A DNA stretch of 64,000 nucleotides from Microvirga sp052115485 (GCF_052115485.1 NZ_JBFRGU010000005.1:248001-312000), one strand, 5' to 3'; shown: positions 8,117 to 16,590, numbered from the stretch's first letter. Numbers and translations are program-made. Notes: generated by a model from the sequence alone, not told the origin.

Positions 8117-9244
8117 ATGCGTGAAGTCGTCGTGACGGGCATAGGTCTCGTCTCCTCGGTCGGGGAAGGGGTCGAGGCCCACATGGCCGCTCTCACCAGC
8201 GGCGCGACGCCCCGCACCGATCTCGAAAGCTTCGCGCCCTATCCGGTGCATTCTATCGCAGGCCTGAACTACGACACGCAGATCGCCAAGAAATCCGACC
8301 AGCGGCAGATGGAGCCCTGGCAGAAGCTCGGCTGCTACTCCGCCGGTCTCGCCCTCGAAGCGGCGCAGGCGAAAGAGGATGCGGCGCTCAAAAGCGCCAT
8401 GCATCTCGTCGTGGCGGCGGGCGGCGGCGAGCGTGATTATGCGGTCGATGGGCAGATCCTCACCGGTTTGCGCAATGCGGAGAATTCGGGCGTTTATCTC
8501 AACGAGCGCCTGATGAGCGACCTGCGCCCGACTTTGTTTCTGGCGCAATTGTCGAACCTGCTCGCGGGCAACATCTCCATCGTCCATGGCGTCACGGGTG
8601 CGTCTCGCACTTTCATGGGCGAGGAATCGAGCGGCGTCGATGCGATCCGCGTGGCGCAGGCCCGCATCGCCTCCGGTCAGAACGACATTTTCCTCGTCGG
8701 CGGCTCCTACAACGCGGAACGCCCCGACGCGCTTCTCATCTACGAAATGGGCGGTTTCCTCTGGAAGAAGCCCTTCACCTCTGTCTGGGACCGTCCCGCG
8801 CAAGGCGGCGGCATGATTTTGGGCTCCGGCGGCTGCTTCCTCGTGCTCGAATCCCGCGAGCACGCGGATAAGCGCGGCGTGAAGCCGCTTGCGGCGATCA
8901 CCGGCATATCCTCCGAGCGCAGCCGCCGCGAACCCGGCAGCGTCGCAAAGGCGCTGCGTGAGGCTGCAGTCCAACTCGGCGCCAAGCCGGATGTGATCAT
9001 CTCCGGCGCCACCGGCGTGAAGGGTACCACCGACGAAGAGCAGAGCGCTTTGCGCGACATCGCGTCGGGTGCAAAAGTTCACGCGACGGCCGATTTGCTC
9101 GGCCACACAGTCGAGGCGCAGGCTCCCTCCAGCGTGGCGCTCGCCGCAGCGCTCATCGCCAAGGGCGATGCGGGTGAGGCGCTCGTCACCTCCGTCGGTC
9201 ATTGGCGCGGTGAAGGCGCCATCCGCCTGACCAAAGCTTCTTGA
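8117..9244 (+). CDS. Beta-ketoacyl-ACP synthase homologue lacking the active-site Cys (FabF2 of the lipid A operon)
   Basis: This 375-residue protein has the thiolase fold of FabF but not its chemistry. Gapless alignment with the neighbour at 9255 through SSG...AIR puts Glu170 where the nucleophilic Cys should be (motif TFMGEESSG instead of STACSSG). The first catalytic histidine (NAHGT) is replaced by ISGAT (Gly297). The second, GHT, remains at His330, but the lysine before it is lost. This pattern is like the chain-length factors (KS-beta) of type II polyketide synthases. I infer that it pairs with the active ketosynthase encoded just downstream and helps set the very long chain. Spacing is operon-like on both sides. 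Confidence 0.88.
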   Translation: MREVVVTGIGLVSSVGEGVEAHMAALTSGATPRTDLESFAPYPVHSIAGLNYDTQIAKKSDQRQMEPWQKLGCYSAGLALEAAQAKEDAALKSAMHLVVAAGGGERDYAVDGQILTGLRNAENSGVYLNERLMSDLRPTLFLAQLSNLLAGNISIVHGVTGASRTFMGEESSGVDAIRVAQARIASGQNDIFLVGGSYNAERPDALLIYEMGGFLWKKPFTSVWDRPAQGGGMILGSGGCFLVLESREHADKRGVKPLAAITGISSERSRREPGSVAKALREAAVQLGAKPDVIISGATGVKGTTDEEQSALRDIASGAKVHATADLLGHTVEAQAPSSVALAAALIAKGDAGEALVTSVGHWRGEGAIRLTKAS

Positions 9245-9254
9245 GGAGAACGGC

Positions 9255-10529
9255 ATGGCGCTTCGCGACAAAAAGGGCCGCCCTCTCGTTGCCGTCACCG
9301 GCATGGGCGTGGTCACCTCCATCGGCCAGGGCAAGGACGATACCTGGAGCGCGCTGACGGCAGGGCGCTCGGGCATTCACCGCATCACGCGCTTTCCGAC
9401 GGAAGGTCTGCGCACGACGATTGCCGGCACCATCGACACGGTGCCCGTCGATCCCTTCTGCGCGCCGATGCTCTCCGAGCGTCTCGCCATGCTCGCGGCT
9501 GAAGAGGCGGTCGGACAATCGGGTCTCGCGCGCAGCGATTTTCCGGGACCGCTCTTCATCGCCGTCCCTCCCGTCGAGATGGAATGGCCGCAGCGCCAGG
9601 CGCTCGCGGAAGCCTCCGGTCCGAGCGGCGACGTGACTTACACGGATCTCTTGAAGGCTGCCTCGGCCGGCAAGTTCAAGGCATGGCACGATCTTTTCAT
9701 TTTCGGCACGGTCGCTGATCGCGTGGCGGATAGTTTCGGCACCAAGTCTTCGCCGATTTCGCTCTCCACCGCCTGCTCGTCGGGCGCAACCGCGATTCAG
9801 CTCGGCGTCGAGGCGATCCGGCGCGGCGAGACGGATGCGGCTTTGTGCATCGGCACGGACGGCTCGGTTAATCCGGAATCGCTGGTGCGCTTCTCGCTTC
9901 TCTCCGCGCTCTCGACGCAGAACGATGTGCCGGAAGGCGCATCAAAGCCCTTCTCCAAGAATCGCGATGGCTTCGTCATGGGCGAGGGCGGCGCGGCTCT
10001 CGTTCTGGAAAACGCCGAAGCCGCCATCGCACGCGGCGCGACAATTCTCGGTTATGTTCTCGGCTGCGGCGAGCACGGCGATGGATTCCACCGCACGCGG
10101 TCGAGTCCGGACGGCGCGCCCGGCATCGCGGCAATCCGCGATGCGCTCGACGACGCAGGCGTTTCGCCGGACCAGATCGATTACATCAACGCGCACGGCA
10201 CCTCGACGCCGGAGAACGACAAGATGGAAGCCATGAGCTGCACCGCCGTGTTCGGCGAGCGCATGGCGAATCTTCCGATCTCCTCGAACAAGTCGATGAT
10301 CGGCCACACGCTCACCGCCGCCGGTGCGGTGGAGGCGGTCATGTCACTTCTCACCATCATCAACGGCCGCATTCCGCCGACGATCAACTACAACGTCCCC
10401 GATCCCGCGATCCCGCTCGACGTGGTGCCGAACGTGGCGCGCGATGCAAAGGTCGATTTCGTTCTCTCGAACTCCTTCGGCTTCGGCGGACAGAACACTT
10501 GCCTCGTTCTCGGGGCGGAGCCGAGATAG
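9255..10529 (+). CDS. Beta-ketoacyl-ACP synthase, catalytically complete (FabF1 of the lipid A operon)
   Basis: This 424-residue FabF-type ketosynthase retains all catalytic residues: Cys174 in STACSSG, His314 in NAHGTST, Lys346 and His351 in KSMIGHT. It would condense malonyl-ACP with acyl-AcpXL to lengthen the chain towards C26-C28. It follows the Cys-less homologue by 10 bases, with a GAGGAG ribosome site, suggesting a stoichiometric pair. A MITE-like repeat lies between its stop codon and fabG. Confidence 0.93.
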   Translation: MALRDKKGRPLVAVTGMGVVTSIGQGKDDTWSALTAGRSGIHRITRFPTEGLRTTIAGTIDTVPVDPFCAPMLSERLAMLAAEEAVGQSGLARSDFPGPLFIAVPPVEMEWPQRQALAEASGPSGDVTYTDLLKAASAGKFKAWHDLFIFGTVADRVADSFGTKSSPISLSTACSSGATAIQLGVEAIRRGETDAALCIGTDGSVNPESLVRFSLLSALSTQNDVPEGASKPFSKNRDGFVMGEGGAALVLENAEAAIARGATILGYVLGCGEHGDGFHRTRSSPDGAPGIAAIRDALDDAGVSPDQIDYINAHGTSTPENDKMEAMSCTAVFGERMANLPISSNKSMIGHTLTAAGAVEAVMSLLTIINGRIPPTINYNVPDPAIPLDVVPNVARDAKVDFVLSNSFGFGGQNTCLVLGAEPR

Positions 10530-10566
10530 CGGCGTCGACGGTTCGCTTTTAAAACGCGCCATCCTG

Positions 10567-10674
10567 CCCTCTCCCCCTTGTGGGGGAGAGCTGGAGAGGG
10601 GGGTATTGGTGCGACCTTGTTCACGTTGGCGGTGGCACCCCCACCCCTAACCCCTCCCCACAAGGGCGAGGGGA
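10567..10674. repeat. MITE-like element with C-rich inverted ends (copy 1)
   Basis: The ends are inverted copies of a short sequence of the type CTCCCCCTTGTGGGGGAG ... CTCCCCACAAGGGCGAGG. Each end also has its own small hairpin, and GGGG-TATT / CCCACCCCTAACC lies just inside. Two further copies are at 20631-20774 and 29729-29884. This copy sits within the operon, and the fabG ribosome site begins directly after it. Confidence 0.75.
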
Positions 10675-10691
10675 ATCGCGGGAGCGAAACG

Positions 10692-11438
10692 ATGACCCGT
10701 ATTCTCGTCACAGGCGGCGGCAAGGGCGTCGGAGCGGCCATCGTGCGCGCGCTGGTCGCGGCCGGCCACGATGTGGACTTCACCTATCGCTCGTCAGGCG
10801 ATTCAGCGGCGGCACTGGCCGCCGATCTCATGACCGCCTATCCCGGTCGCAAGGTCGCGGGCCATTCGCTCGATCTGTCCGACAAGGCGGCGCTCGACGC
10901 CTTCTGCGAAAGCATCGAGGGCGAGGCCTTCTTCGGCTTCGTCCATAATGCGGGCCAGCCCTATGACGCGCTCGCCGCCATGATGCAGCAGGACAAGGCC
11001 GAAGCCGCCATGCAGGTGAACTTCTGGTCCCTGACGCGGATCGCCAAATCGCTTATGCGCGGCATGATCCGCGCCAAGGCCGGACGCATCGTCGCCATCG
11101 GCTCGGTCGCGGCGCTCCAGGGCAATCCCGGCAACGCGGCCTATGCGGCCTCCAAGGGCGCGCTGATCTCCTATTGCCGCACGCTTGCCATCGAGACGGC
11201 GAAGCGCGGCGTGACGGTGAACGTCATTGCACCGGGCTTCATCGACACGGACATGATGGCCCCTTACGCCGCCTATCGCGACAATATGGAAAAGCAGATT
11301 CCGGCCGGCCGCTTCGCCAAGCCGGAAGAAATCGCGGGCCTCGCCGCCTTCCTCATGTCCGAGCCCGCCGCCTACATGACCGGCACGGTGCTGCCGATGG
11401 ATGGCGGGCTGACCTCGATGATCGGCGTGCATCGGTAA
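10692..11438 (+). CDS. fabG: 3-oxoacyl-ACP reductase (SDR, FabG type)
   Basis: This 248-residue short-chain dehydrogenase has the NAD(P)-binding start RILVTGGGKGVG, the NAG motif (VHNAG), the catalytic serine in IGSVAALQG and YxxxK in AAYAASKGA. The C-terminal PGFIDTDM and GxxLPMDGG motifs are typical of FabG. In the operon it would reduce 3-oxoacyl-AcpXL, completing an elongation module with the dehydratase and the ketosynthases. The rhizobial acpXL operons I know do not usually carry this gene. The ATG at 10692 is chosen because GGGAGCG stands just upstream. Confidence 0.9.
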   Translation: MTRILVTGGGKGVGAAIVRALVAAGHDVDFTYRSSGDSAAALAADLMTAYPGRKVAGHSLDLSDKAALDAFCESIEGEAFFGFVHNAGQPYDALAAMMQQDKAEAAMQVNFWSLTRIAKSLMRGMIRAKAGRIVAIGSVAALQGNPGNAAYAASKGALISYCRTLAIETAKRGVTVNVIAPGFIDTDMMAPYAAYRDNMEKQIPAGRFAKPEEIAGLAAFLMSEPAAYMTGTVLPMDGGLTSMIGVHR

Positions 11439-11486
11439 GACGATAGTCCGAGTGAGCCGGTTTTGCGAACAATGTTATAAGGGGGC

Positions 11487-12551
11487 GTGATCAACTACGA
11501 AGACGTAACGACTCATCGAAGGCGCTCTGTCCTTCCCCCCGACCTCCAACGGTCCATCGCTCGGTTGGGCGAAAGACTTCGGGCGGGACGGGTGGACGAA
11601 AAGGCGCTTACAGCGTTTGTCCTCGGCTTCCATCAGCTTCCTGTCGAGGTTCATCCGCAAGCCGCGATGGAAATCCGCGAGATCAGCGGGTTGTATCGTC
11701 TCTACAAAGCCAAATCGACTTACCTCAGTCTGATTTGGCCAACGAGAACGGAAAGCGATCTGCTACGGCAGCATTCGCCACTGAAGTTTCTCTATATTTT
11801 TCACGGTAGCGGATATTTACGCGAGGCGGCTCTGGAGGCTTTCGACGGGCCGCTGGAAAGCCCCTTCCTGTTTGCGTGTATAGCCTATCGCTTGAACGAT
11901 TGGGTGAAAGAGATCCGACAAGCGGCGCTCGCATGCGCGGAGAGGACGTTTCGGCAAACCGCGCCCGATATCATCGCAAAGGCCGCCTTCATTCTGCTCC
12001 CGCGCGTCCGCGACTGGCATCGGTGGAGCGAAGAGGCTGCGATCCTAGAGAAAACCTTCTCTCGCCCCGATGTCGTAGAACGCCTGGCATTGCTTATCGC
12101 AACCGAGGTCACTGGACCGGCGGGCAAAGCGCTTACATTTGCGATGCGTCACGCAGAAATGGACCGTCATCTCATGCGCATCTCCCAGGTCGCGGTGCAG
12201 CCGCCTGTGCGCGCATTGACCCTCAGAATTCTCATTGAGGGCCGGATCTTGTGGCCGGAAGGTATTAGGAAAGAGTGGATCGACAAGTCGATGGGGCGCT
12301 ACAAACTCGCTGTGACCTACGCGGAGCGCGTGATTGAGCGGCCTGTCTCTCTCGATTCGCTGATCGCCCAGGGGGCGGCAGACAAGGCAGCCATGGTGCG
12401 TCGGGTCGCGGCGGACGGGCTTGTCCGCCACCGAGCCTCTTTGAATGAGGTCGACCAGCTGACGGCGAAATTCGCCGCAGATCGGAGCGCCGCCGTCCGG
12501 GAGCGCGCAATCTTCATCCTTAAAGAACGGGACGAGGAGGGGAGACGATAA
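11487..12551 (+). CDS. HEAT-like repeat protein of unknown function
   Basis: This 354-residue protein starts with GTG after AAGGGGGC. It is almost wholly alpha-helical, with repeated helical pairs rich in Ala, Leu and Arg (for example IAYRLNDWVKEIRQAALACA, and near the end AADKAAMVRRVAADGLVRHR and SAAVRERAIFILKERD). This is the look of HEAT/armadillo scaffolds. No catalytic motif or signal peptide is visible. It stands between fabG and the rest of the lipid A operon and has more varied codon use than its neighbours, so it may be an insertion. I do not recognise a named family. Confidence 0.7.
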   Translation: MINYEDVTTHRRRSVLPPDLQRSIARLGERLRAGRVDEKALTAFVLGFHQLPVEVHPQAAMEIREISGLYRLYKAKSTYLSLIWPTRTESDLLRQHSPLKFLYIFHGSGYLREAALEAFDGPLESPFLFACIAYRLNDWVKEIRQAALACAERTFRQTAPDIIAKAAFILLPRVRDWHRWSEEAAILEKTFSRPDVVERLALLIATEVTGPAGKALTFAMRHAEMDRHLMRISQVAVQPPVRALTLRILIEGRILWPEGIRKEWIDKSMGRYKLAVTYAERVIERPVSLDSLIAQGAADKAAMVRRVAADGLVRHRASLNEVDQLTAKFAADRSAAVRERAIFILKERDEEGRR

Positions 12552-12645
12552 GGGCGAGGGCAGTGCGCAGAGCTTGTCATCCGCCTCAATGAGACGGCCC
12601 GGGAAGGTGCGACGGCTGCCGCGCGCCTTGTCCGTCACGCACGGC

Positions 12646-12689
12646 GGTTATGGGTTCAGGGCTCCGCTGCGCAGCCCCGGAATGACGGG
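12646..12689. repeat. CATTCCGG repeat, single half
   Basis: GGTTATGGGTTCAGGGCTCC followed by GCGCAGCCCCGGAATGACGG matches the right half of the element at 3027-3165. It lies between the convergent ends of the HEAT-like gene and the XRE regulator. Confidence 0.65.
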
Positions 12690-12711
12690 TGAGATCGGCC
12701 CCCGAACGACA

Positions 12712-13125
12712 TCACGCCTTCACTTCGGCAATGGCCCGCACGAGCGCCAGCACCTGACGTCGCAGGCTGGGATGGGCGATGGCGGCGAAGGCCTGGAGCA
12801 GGGGTAGGCTCTGCGGTGTGTCCAGAACGAGGATCGGTGATCCGTCGGCCTGATCATCCGCGTCGTAGAAGGACGCGACCGGAACGCTCAGGACCCGCGC
12901 GATCTCCTGCAAGCGGCTTGCGCCGATGCGGTTCGTGCCCCGCTCATATTTCTGGACCTGTTGGAAGGTGACCCCGAGCGCCTGGGCCAGTTTTTCCTGA
13001 CTCAACCCCATGGCGGTGCGCCTCACGCGAACGCGCTGACCGATGCGCTGGTCGGCGGCGCTGGGCGCTTTGGCGGCGTTTGGTTGGGCGCTTGGCGCTC
13101 TGGCGCGGTCGGACGACGTGCTCAT
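12712..13125 (-). CDS. XRE-family (Cro/CI helix-turn-helix) transcriptional regulator
   Basis: This 137-residue protein has a helix-turn-helix in its middle third: GQRVRVRRTAMGLSQEKLAQ then VTFQQVQKYERGTNRI, with the conserved Q-KYE-G turn. The N-terminal 30 residues are Ala/Pro/Ser-rich and probably disordered. The C-terminal part (LPLLQAFAAIAHPSLRRQVL) is common in a family of small rhizobial XRE regulators. The ATG at 13125 is preferred to an upstream start because GGGGGAG stands at the right distance. Targets are unknown; the opposed orientation gives no direct operon link. Confidence 0.85.
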   Translation of the reverse strand: MSTSSDRARAPSAQPNAAKAPSAADQRIGQRVRVRRTAMGLSQEKLAQALGVTFQQVQKYERGTNRIGASRLQEIARVLSVPVASFYDADDQADGSPILVLDTPQSLPLLQAFAAIAHPSLRRQVLALVRAIAEVKA

Positions 13126-13399
13126 GAAAACTCCCCCGTGGCGGTGAACGACCACCAGCACAACCGCTGGTGGTCGGGGAGTTAGAAAACCGCCCAAGGA
13201 CGGCCGCGATGACCTTTAGGCTTTCGCCCTGGACATGCGCCATCGCCTCCCCGGCCATAGCTGGGAAGGCATCGTTGACGGCCGATACCGACCGCCTTGG
13301 GAAGAGGTTTCTACGCCCCAGAACCGGCTGCGGCCGGCTCCGGCTACGAGATAACACGCAGGAGGGGGAAAGGGTCAATGGCACGCCAAGCCTCCCTCC

Positions 13400-13568
13400 C
13401 GTCATTCCGGGGCTCTCCCCCGTCATTCCGGGCCGCGCAGCGGAGCCCGGAACCCAGAGCCGCCGAGGGTGGTGGAGAGGGCGCAACGATGGCCGTCGTT
13501 TCTTATGCGGATAAGCCAGCGTTTATGGGTTCCGGGCTCTCGTCTAACGCTCGCCCCGGAATGACGGG
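13400..13568. repeat. CATTCCGG compound repeat
   Basis: Two direct GTCATTCCGGG starts (13401 and 13422) are followed by GGAGCCCGGAACCCAGAGCC. The inverted end, CGCCCCGGAATGACGGG, closes at 13568. It belongs to the same family as 3027-3165, with an internal duplication of the left tip. Confidence 0.7.
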
Positions 13569-13631
13569 TAGGGAGGTGGCGGCTTGTCATCTGGCGCTTC
13601 GCCCTTTAATCCCGCCGTTATCAGTTTTCTT

Positions 13632-13733
13632 TCGTCATGGCCGTCCCCGGACTGGATCCGGGGATCAGCCCGGCCATCCACGTCTTGCTCCCGCGAAAAG
13701 ACGTGGATTCCCGGAACGGGTCCGGGGATGACG
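13632..13733. repeat. GTCATGGCC / CCGGGGATGAC palindromic repeat with ACGTGGAT core
   Basis: The ends are inverted: CGTCATGGCCGTCCCCGG and CCGGGTCCGGGGATGACG. The inner arms are ATCCACGTCTTGCTC and AAAGACGTGGATTCCCGG. The ATCCACG core is shared with the elements at 47581-47669 and 50003-50070, so they appear to be one family. It ends 17 bases before adh. Confidence 0.65.
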
Positions 13734-13750
13734 CCGAATAGGAATGTTTC

Positions 13751-14773
13751 ATGCGTGCCCTTCAGCTTTTCGGCGACCGCGATCTGCGCCTGACGGAAAT
13801 GGACGCTCCGCCGCCCCCGGCTGACGGCGAGGTGCAGATCCGCGTCAAGGCGCTGGCACTGAACTATCTCGATGTCTGGGGCTTTCGCGGCATGGCTTTC
13901 GCCAAGCGCAAGATGCCGCAGGCGGTGGGCGTGGAGGCGTCGGGCGAGATCGCGGCTGTCGGCGCGGGCGTCACCAAGTTCAAGGTCGGCGACAAGGTCA
14001 CCATGTACGGCGCGGAGACCTGCGGCCATTGCAAGGCCTGCCGCGAGGGGCGCGATAATCTCTGCGAGAACGTCGCCGGCATCATGGGCTTCCATATCGA
14101 CGGCTTCGCCCGCGAGCTGATCAACCGGCCGGAACGCCTCGTCATTCCGGTGCCCTCGAATGTTTCTTTCGAGGATGCGGCCTGCGCACCCATCGGCTTC
14201 GGCACGGTGCAGCACATGCTGTTCGACAATGCGAAGCTGGAGCCGGGTGAATCGATCCTCGTCCATGCGGGCGGGTCCGGGATCGGCACGGCGGCAATTA
14301 AAATGGCGAAGGCCATCGGCTGCGAGGTCTTCACCACCGTCGGCGATGACGAGAAGGGCGAGAAGGCCAAGGCGCTCGGCGCGGATCACGTGGTCAACTA
14401 CCGCACCGAGCGTTTCGAGGGCGAGGTTCGTCGCCTCACCAAGCGCAAGGGCGTCGACGTGGTGTTCGAACATGTGGGCGTCGATACCTGGAACGGCTCG
14501 CTGCTCTGCCTCAGGCGCGGCGGCCGGCTCGTCACCTGCGGCTCGACCTCGGGCGTCTCGACGACCATGAACCTGATGCAGCTCTTCCAGCAGCAATACC
14601 GCATCTTCGGCTCGTTCGGCTGCAACATGCGCAACATTTCCGAGTCCCTCGAGAAGATGGCGGGTGGGATGAACCCCGTGATCGATTCCATCTTCAAGCT
14701 CGACGATTTCCAAAAAGGCCTGGAGCGGTTGGAAAGCCGCAAGGCCTTCGGCAAGATCGTCGTGGCGTTCTAA
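13751..14773 (+). CDS. Zinc-binding alcohol dehydrogenase of the lipid A very-long-chain operon
   Basis: This 340-residue medium-chain dehydrogenase has a GroES-like N-terminus, the structural zinc loop with cysteines in CGHCKACREGRDNLC, and a Rossmann domain beginning HAGGSGIGTAAIKMAKA. The position usually holding the catalytic zinc cysteine is Tyr/Leu-like (NYLDVWGFRG), so the zinc may be structural only, as in quinone-oxidoreductase-like relatives. In rhizobia the adh2XL gene lies at this place in the operon. Its role is not settled; oxidation at the omega-1 hydroxyl or an enoyl-type reduction are both possible. Confidence 0.88.
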   Translation: MRALQLFGDRDLRLTEMDAPPPPADGEVQIRVKALALNYLDVWGFRGMAFAKRKMPQAVGVEASGEIAAVGAGVTKFKVGDKVTMYGAETCGHCKACREGRDNLCENVAGIMGFHIDGFARELINRPERLVIPVPSNVSFEDAACAPIGFGTVQHMLFDNAKLEPGESILVHAGGSGIGTAAIKMAKAIGCEVFTTVGDDEKGEKAKALGADHVVNYRTERFEGEVRRLTKRKGVDVVFEHVGVDTWNGSLLCLRRGGRLVTCGSTSGVSTTMNLMQLFQQQYRIFGSFGCNMRNISESLEKMAGGMNPVIDSIFKLDDFQKGLERLESRKAFGKIVVAF

Positions 14774-14784
14774 GAGTTTCGCTC

Positions 14785-15720
14785 GTGCATCATCACGCCA
14801 AGCGCTCGCGGAGTCTTCTGTCGCGCCTCGCCGAAACGGTGATGGTGGGCCTCGTGCGCGGCGTCTTCGGCTTCGCGCGATTGATCGGACCGGAGCGGTC
14901 GGCCGCCCTGGGCGCGGGGCTGGCGCGGACCATCGGACCGTTTCTCCCCGCCCATCGCACGGCGCTTGCCAATATCCGCGCGGCCTATCCGGACATGTCG
15001 GAAAAGGATGTGCGCGCTTTGGCCCTGGCGGCCTGGGGCAATCTCGGCCGCACAGGCGCGGAATATCCGCATCTCGGCGAATTGTTCGATTTCGATCCCG
15101 ATGCCATGACGCCCGGCCGGGTCGAAGTGGATGGAATCGACCAATTCGTCGCGCTTCGTGATGACGGAAAGCCCGGCATCTTCTTTTCGGCCCACCTCGC
15201 CAATTGGGAATTGCCCGCCATCTGCGCGGCCCGCTTCGGGCTTGATGCGACGGCGGTGTTTCGCGCGCCGAACGATCCGGCGGTAGCCCGCGTGCTGCAC
15301 GAGATCCGCTCGGGCACCATGGGTGGGTTGGAGGCCGCGCGGCAGGGGGCCGCCTTCGCCATGCAGGGCGCCTTGGAGAAGGGCAGCCATCTCGGCATGC
15401 TCATCGACCAGCATTTTACCCGTGGCGTCGAGGTGGATTTCATGGGCCGTCCGGCCATGGTGAACCCAATCCTCGGCAAGTTCGCACGCCGGTTCGATTG
15501 CCCCGTGCACGGGGTGCGTGTGATCCGTTTGCCGAACCACCGCTTCCGCCTGCAACTGACGCCGCCGCTCGATCTTCCACGCGATCCGGATGGGCAGATC
15601 AACGTCGCAGGGGCGATGCAGGCCATGACCTCCGTGGTCGAAGGCTGGGTGCGGGAAAATCCCGAGCAATGGCTCTGGATGCACAGACGTTGGCGCGTCC
15701 CGGCTCCGCGCTCAAGGTAA
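14785..15720 (+). CDS. lpxXL: Lipid A very-long-chain acyltransferase LpxXL (lauroyl acyltransferase family)
   Basis: This 311-residue member of the LpxL/HtrB family has the acyltransferase motif H-x4-E in SAHLANWELPA and a hydrophobic N-terminal segment (VRGVFGFARLIG). It would transfer the C28 chain from AcpXL to lipid A at the inner membrane. It begins with GTG 11 bases after adh; an internal ATG at the MVGLVRG position is an alternative. It closes the very-long-chain operon. A DUF1223 gene follows at once. Confidence 0.9.
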   Translation: MHHHAKRSRSLLSRLAETVMVGLVRGVFGFARLIGPERSAALGAGLARTIGPFLPAHRTALANIRAAYPDMSEKDVRALALAAWGNLGRTGAEYPHLGELFDFDPDAMTPGRVEVDGIDQFVALRDDGKPGIFFSAHLANWELPAICAARFGLDATAVFRAPNDPAVARVLHEIRSGTMGGLEAARQGAAFAMQGALEKGSHLGMLIDQHFTRGVEVDFMGRPAMVNPILGKFARRFDCPVHGVRVIRLPNHRFRLQLTPPLDLPRDPDGQINVAGAMQAMTSVVEGWVRENPEQWLWMHRRWRVPAPRSR

Positions 15721-15760
15721 CGTGAGTTTTCTTTCAACGAATTTCGTGTTCCATGGAAGC

Positions 15761-16498
15761 ATGGGTTCACGTTTGAAATTTCTGCTGGCTTTCGGCCTTG
15801 CGGCGCTCAGCCTGCCGGCGGTGGCCGAGACCCCGCGTGCGGTGGTGGAATTGTTCACGAGCCAGGGCTGCTCCTCATGCCCACCGGCTGATGCGGTGCT
15901 GGCCGATCTCGCGCGCCGTCCGGATATGATCGCCCTGACCTTCCCGGTCGATTACTGGGATTATCTCGGCTGGAAAGACACCCTCGCGCAGCCCGCCTTT
16001 ACCTTGCGCCAGAAGGCCTATGCCCTGGCCCGCAGCGACCGGCAGGTCTTCACGCCGCAGATCGTCGTGAACGGCGTCAAATCCTGTGTCGGTTCCGACC
16101 GCGCGCAGATCGAGCGCTCCATCCAGAGCACGGGTCGGCACGGTAATAATCTCGCGGTCGAGGTCACCGCCCACGAGAGGAACGGCATCGTCACCATCGA
16201 TGTCGGCAACGCGATGTCGGACGCGAGCATGCGCTACGCGGAGGTTTGGATTCTCCCGGTCACGCGGTTGCAGACCGTGCAGATCGGCCGTGGCGAAAAC
16301 CGGGGTCGTGCCATGACCTACGCCAACGTTGTGCGCGACATTCGCCATGTCGGTGCGTGGAGTGGCGCGAAAATGCAGTTCGAAGTGCCCGCTGCCCATG
16401 CCCGCGAGGGCGGCGACGGCTATGTGGTGTTGCTGCAAGCCGTCGACGATGCGCGACCGAGCATCATTCTCGGCGCGGCGAAGAGCGAAGGCCTCTGA
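15761..16498 (+). CDS. DUF1223 family exported thioredoxin-like protein
   Basis: The 245-residue protein opens with a signal peptide (MGSRLKFLLAFGLAALSLPAVAE). It then shows the DUF1223 hallmark VVELFTSQGCSSCPPAD, a thioredoxin-fold segment with C-S-S-C, and later FTPQIVVNGVKSCVGSD, which corresponds to the cis-proline region. It is probably periplasmic and redox-active; substrates are unknown. The frame is open from a GTG at 15722, but ATG 15761 has GGAAG upstream and gives a clean signal peptide. The gene may be co-transcribed with lpxXL. Confidence 0.85.
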   Translation: MGSRLKFLLAFGLAALSLPAVAETPRAVVELFTSQGCSSCPPADAVLADLARRPDMIALTFPVDYWDYLGWKDTLAQPAFTLRQKAYALARSDRQVFTPQIVVNGVKSCVGSDRAQIERSIQSTGRHGNNLAVEVTAHERNGIVTIDVGNAMSDASMRYAEVWILPVTRLQTVQIGRGENRGRAMTYANVVRDIRHVGAWSGAKMQFEVPAAHAREGGDGYVVLLQAVDDARPSIILGAAKSEGL

Positions 16499-16504
16499 TC
16501 CGCA

Positions 16505-16566
16505 AGAGTTTGATGCTGCATGATCCGGGCGAACAACCGGTTTCCACTTGTTCTGATCATGCTCTA
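16505..16566. repeat. Two-module palindromic repeat (copy 2, module one reduced)
   Basis: GAGTTTGATG is followed directly by the full second module, GATCCGGGCGAACAACCGGT through TTCTGATCATGCTCTA. The loop and right arm of the first module are missing. It lies between convergent genes 16498 and 16591. Confidence 0.8.
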
Positions 16567-16590
16567 GGCGGATCGTTCAAGCGGATCTTC

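Larger units (their letters stand above)
13126..13750. other. Gene-free stretch filled by repeats
   Basis: No gene is supported in these 625 bases. 13126-13400 should hold the XRE promoter and is otherwise unrecognised. The remainder is two compound repeats, described separately, ending just before the adh gene. All open frames here are repeat-encoded and out of character with the genes around them. Confidence 0.6.

Noticed and set aside
13170..13514. A 114-codon plus-strand frame in the repeat-rich gap before adh
   Set aside because: Half of it is encoded by the CATTCCGG repeat, and no ribosome site or family likeness was seen.
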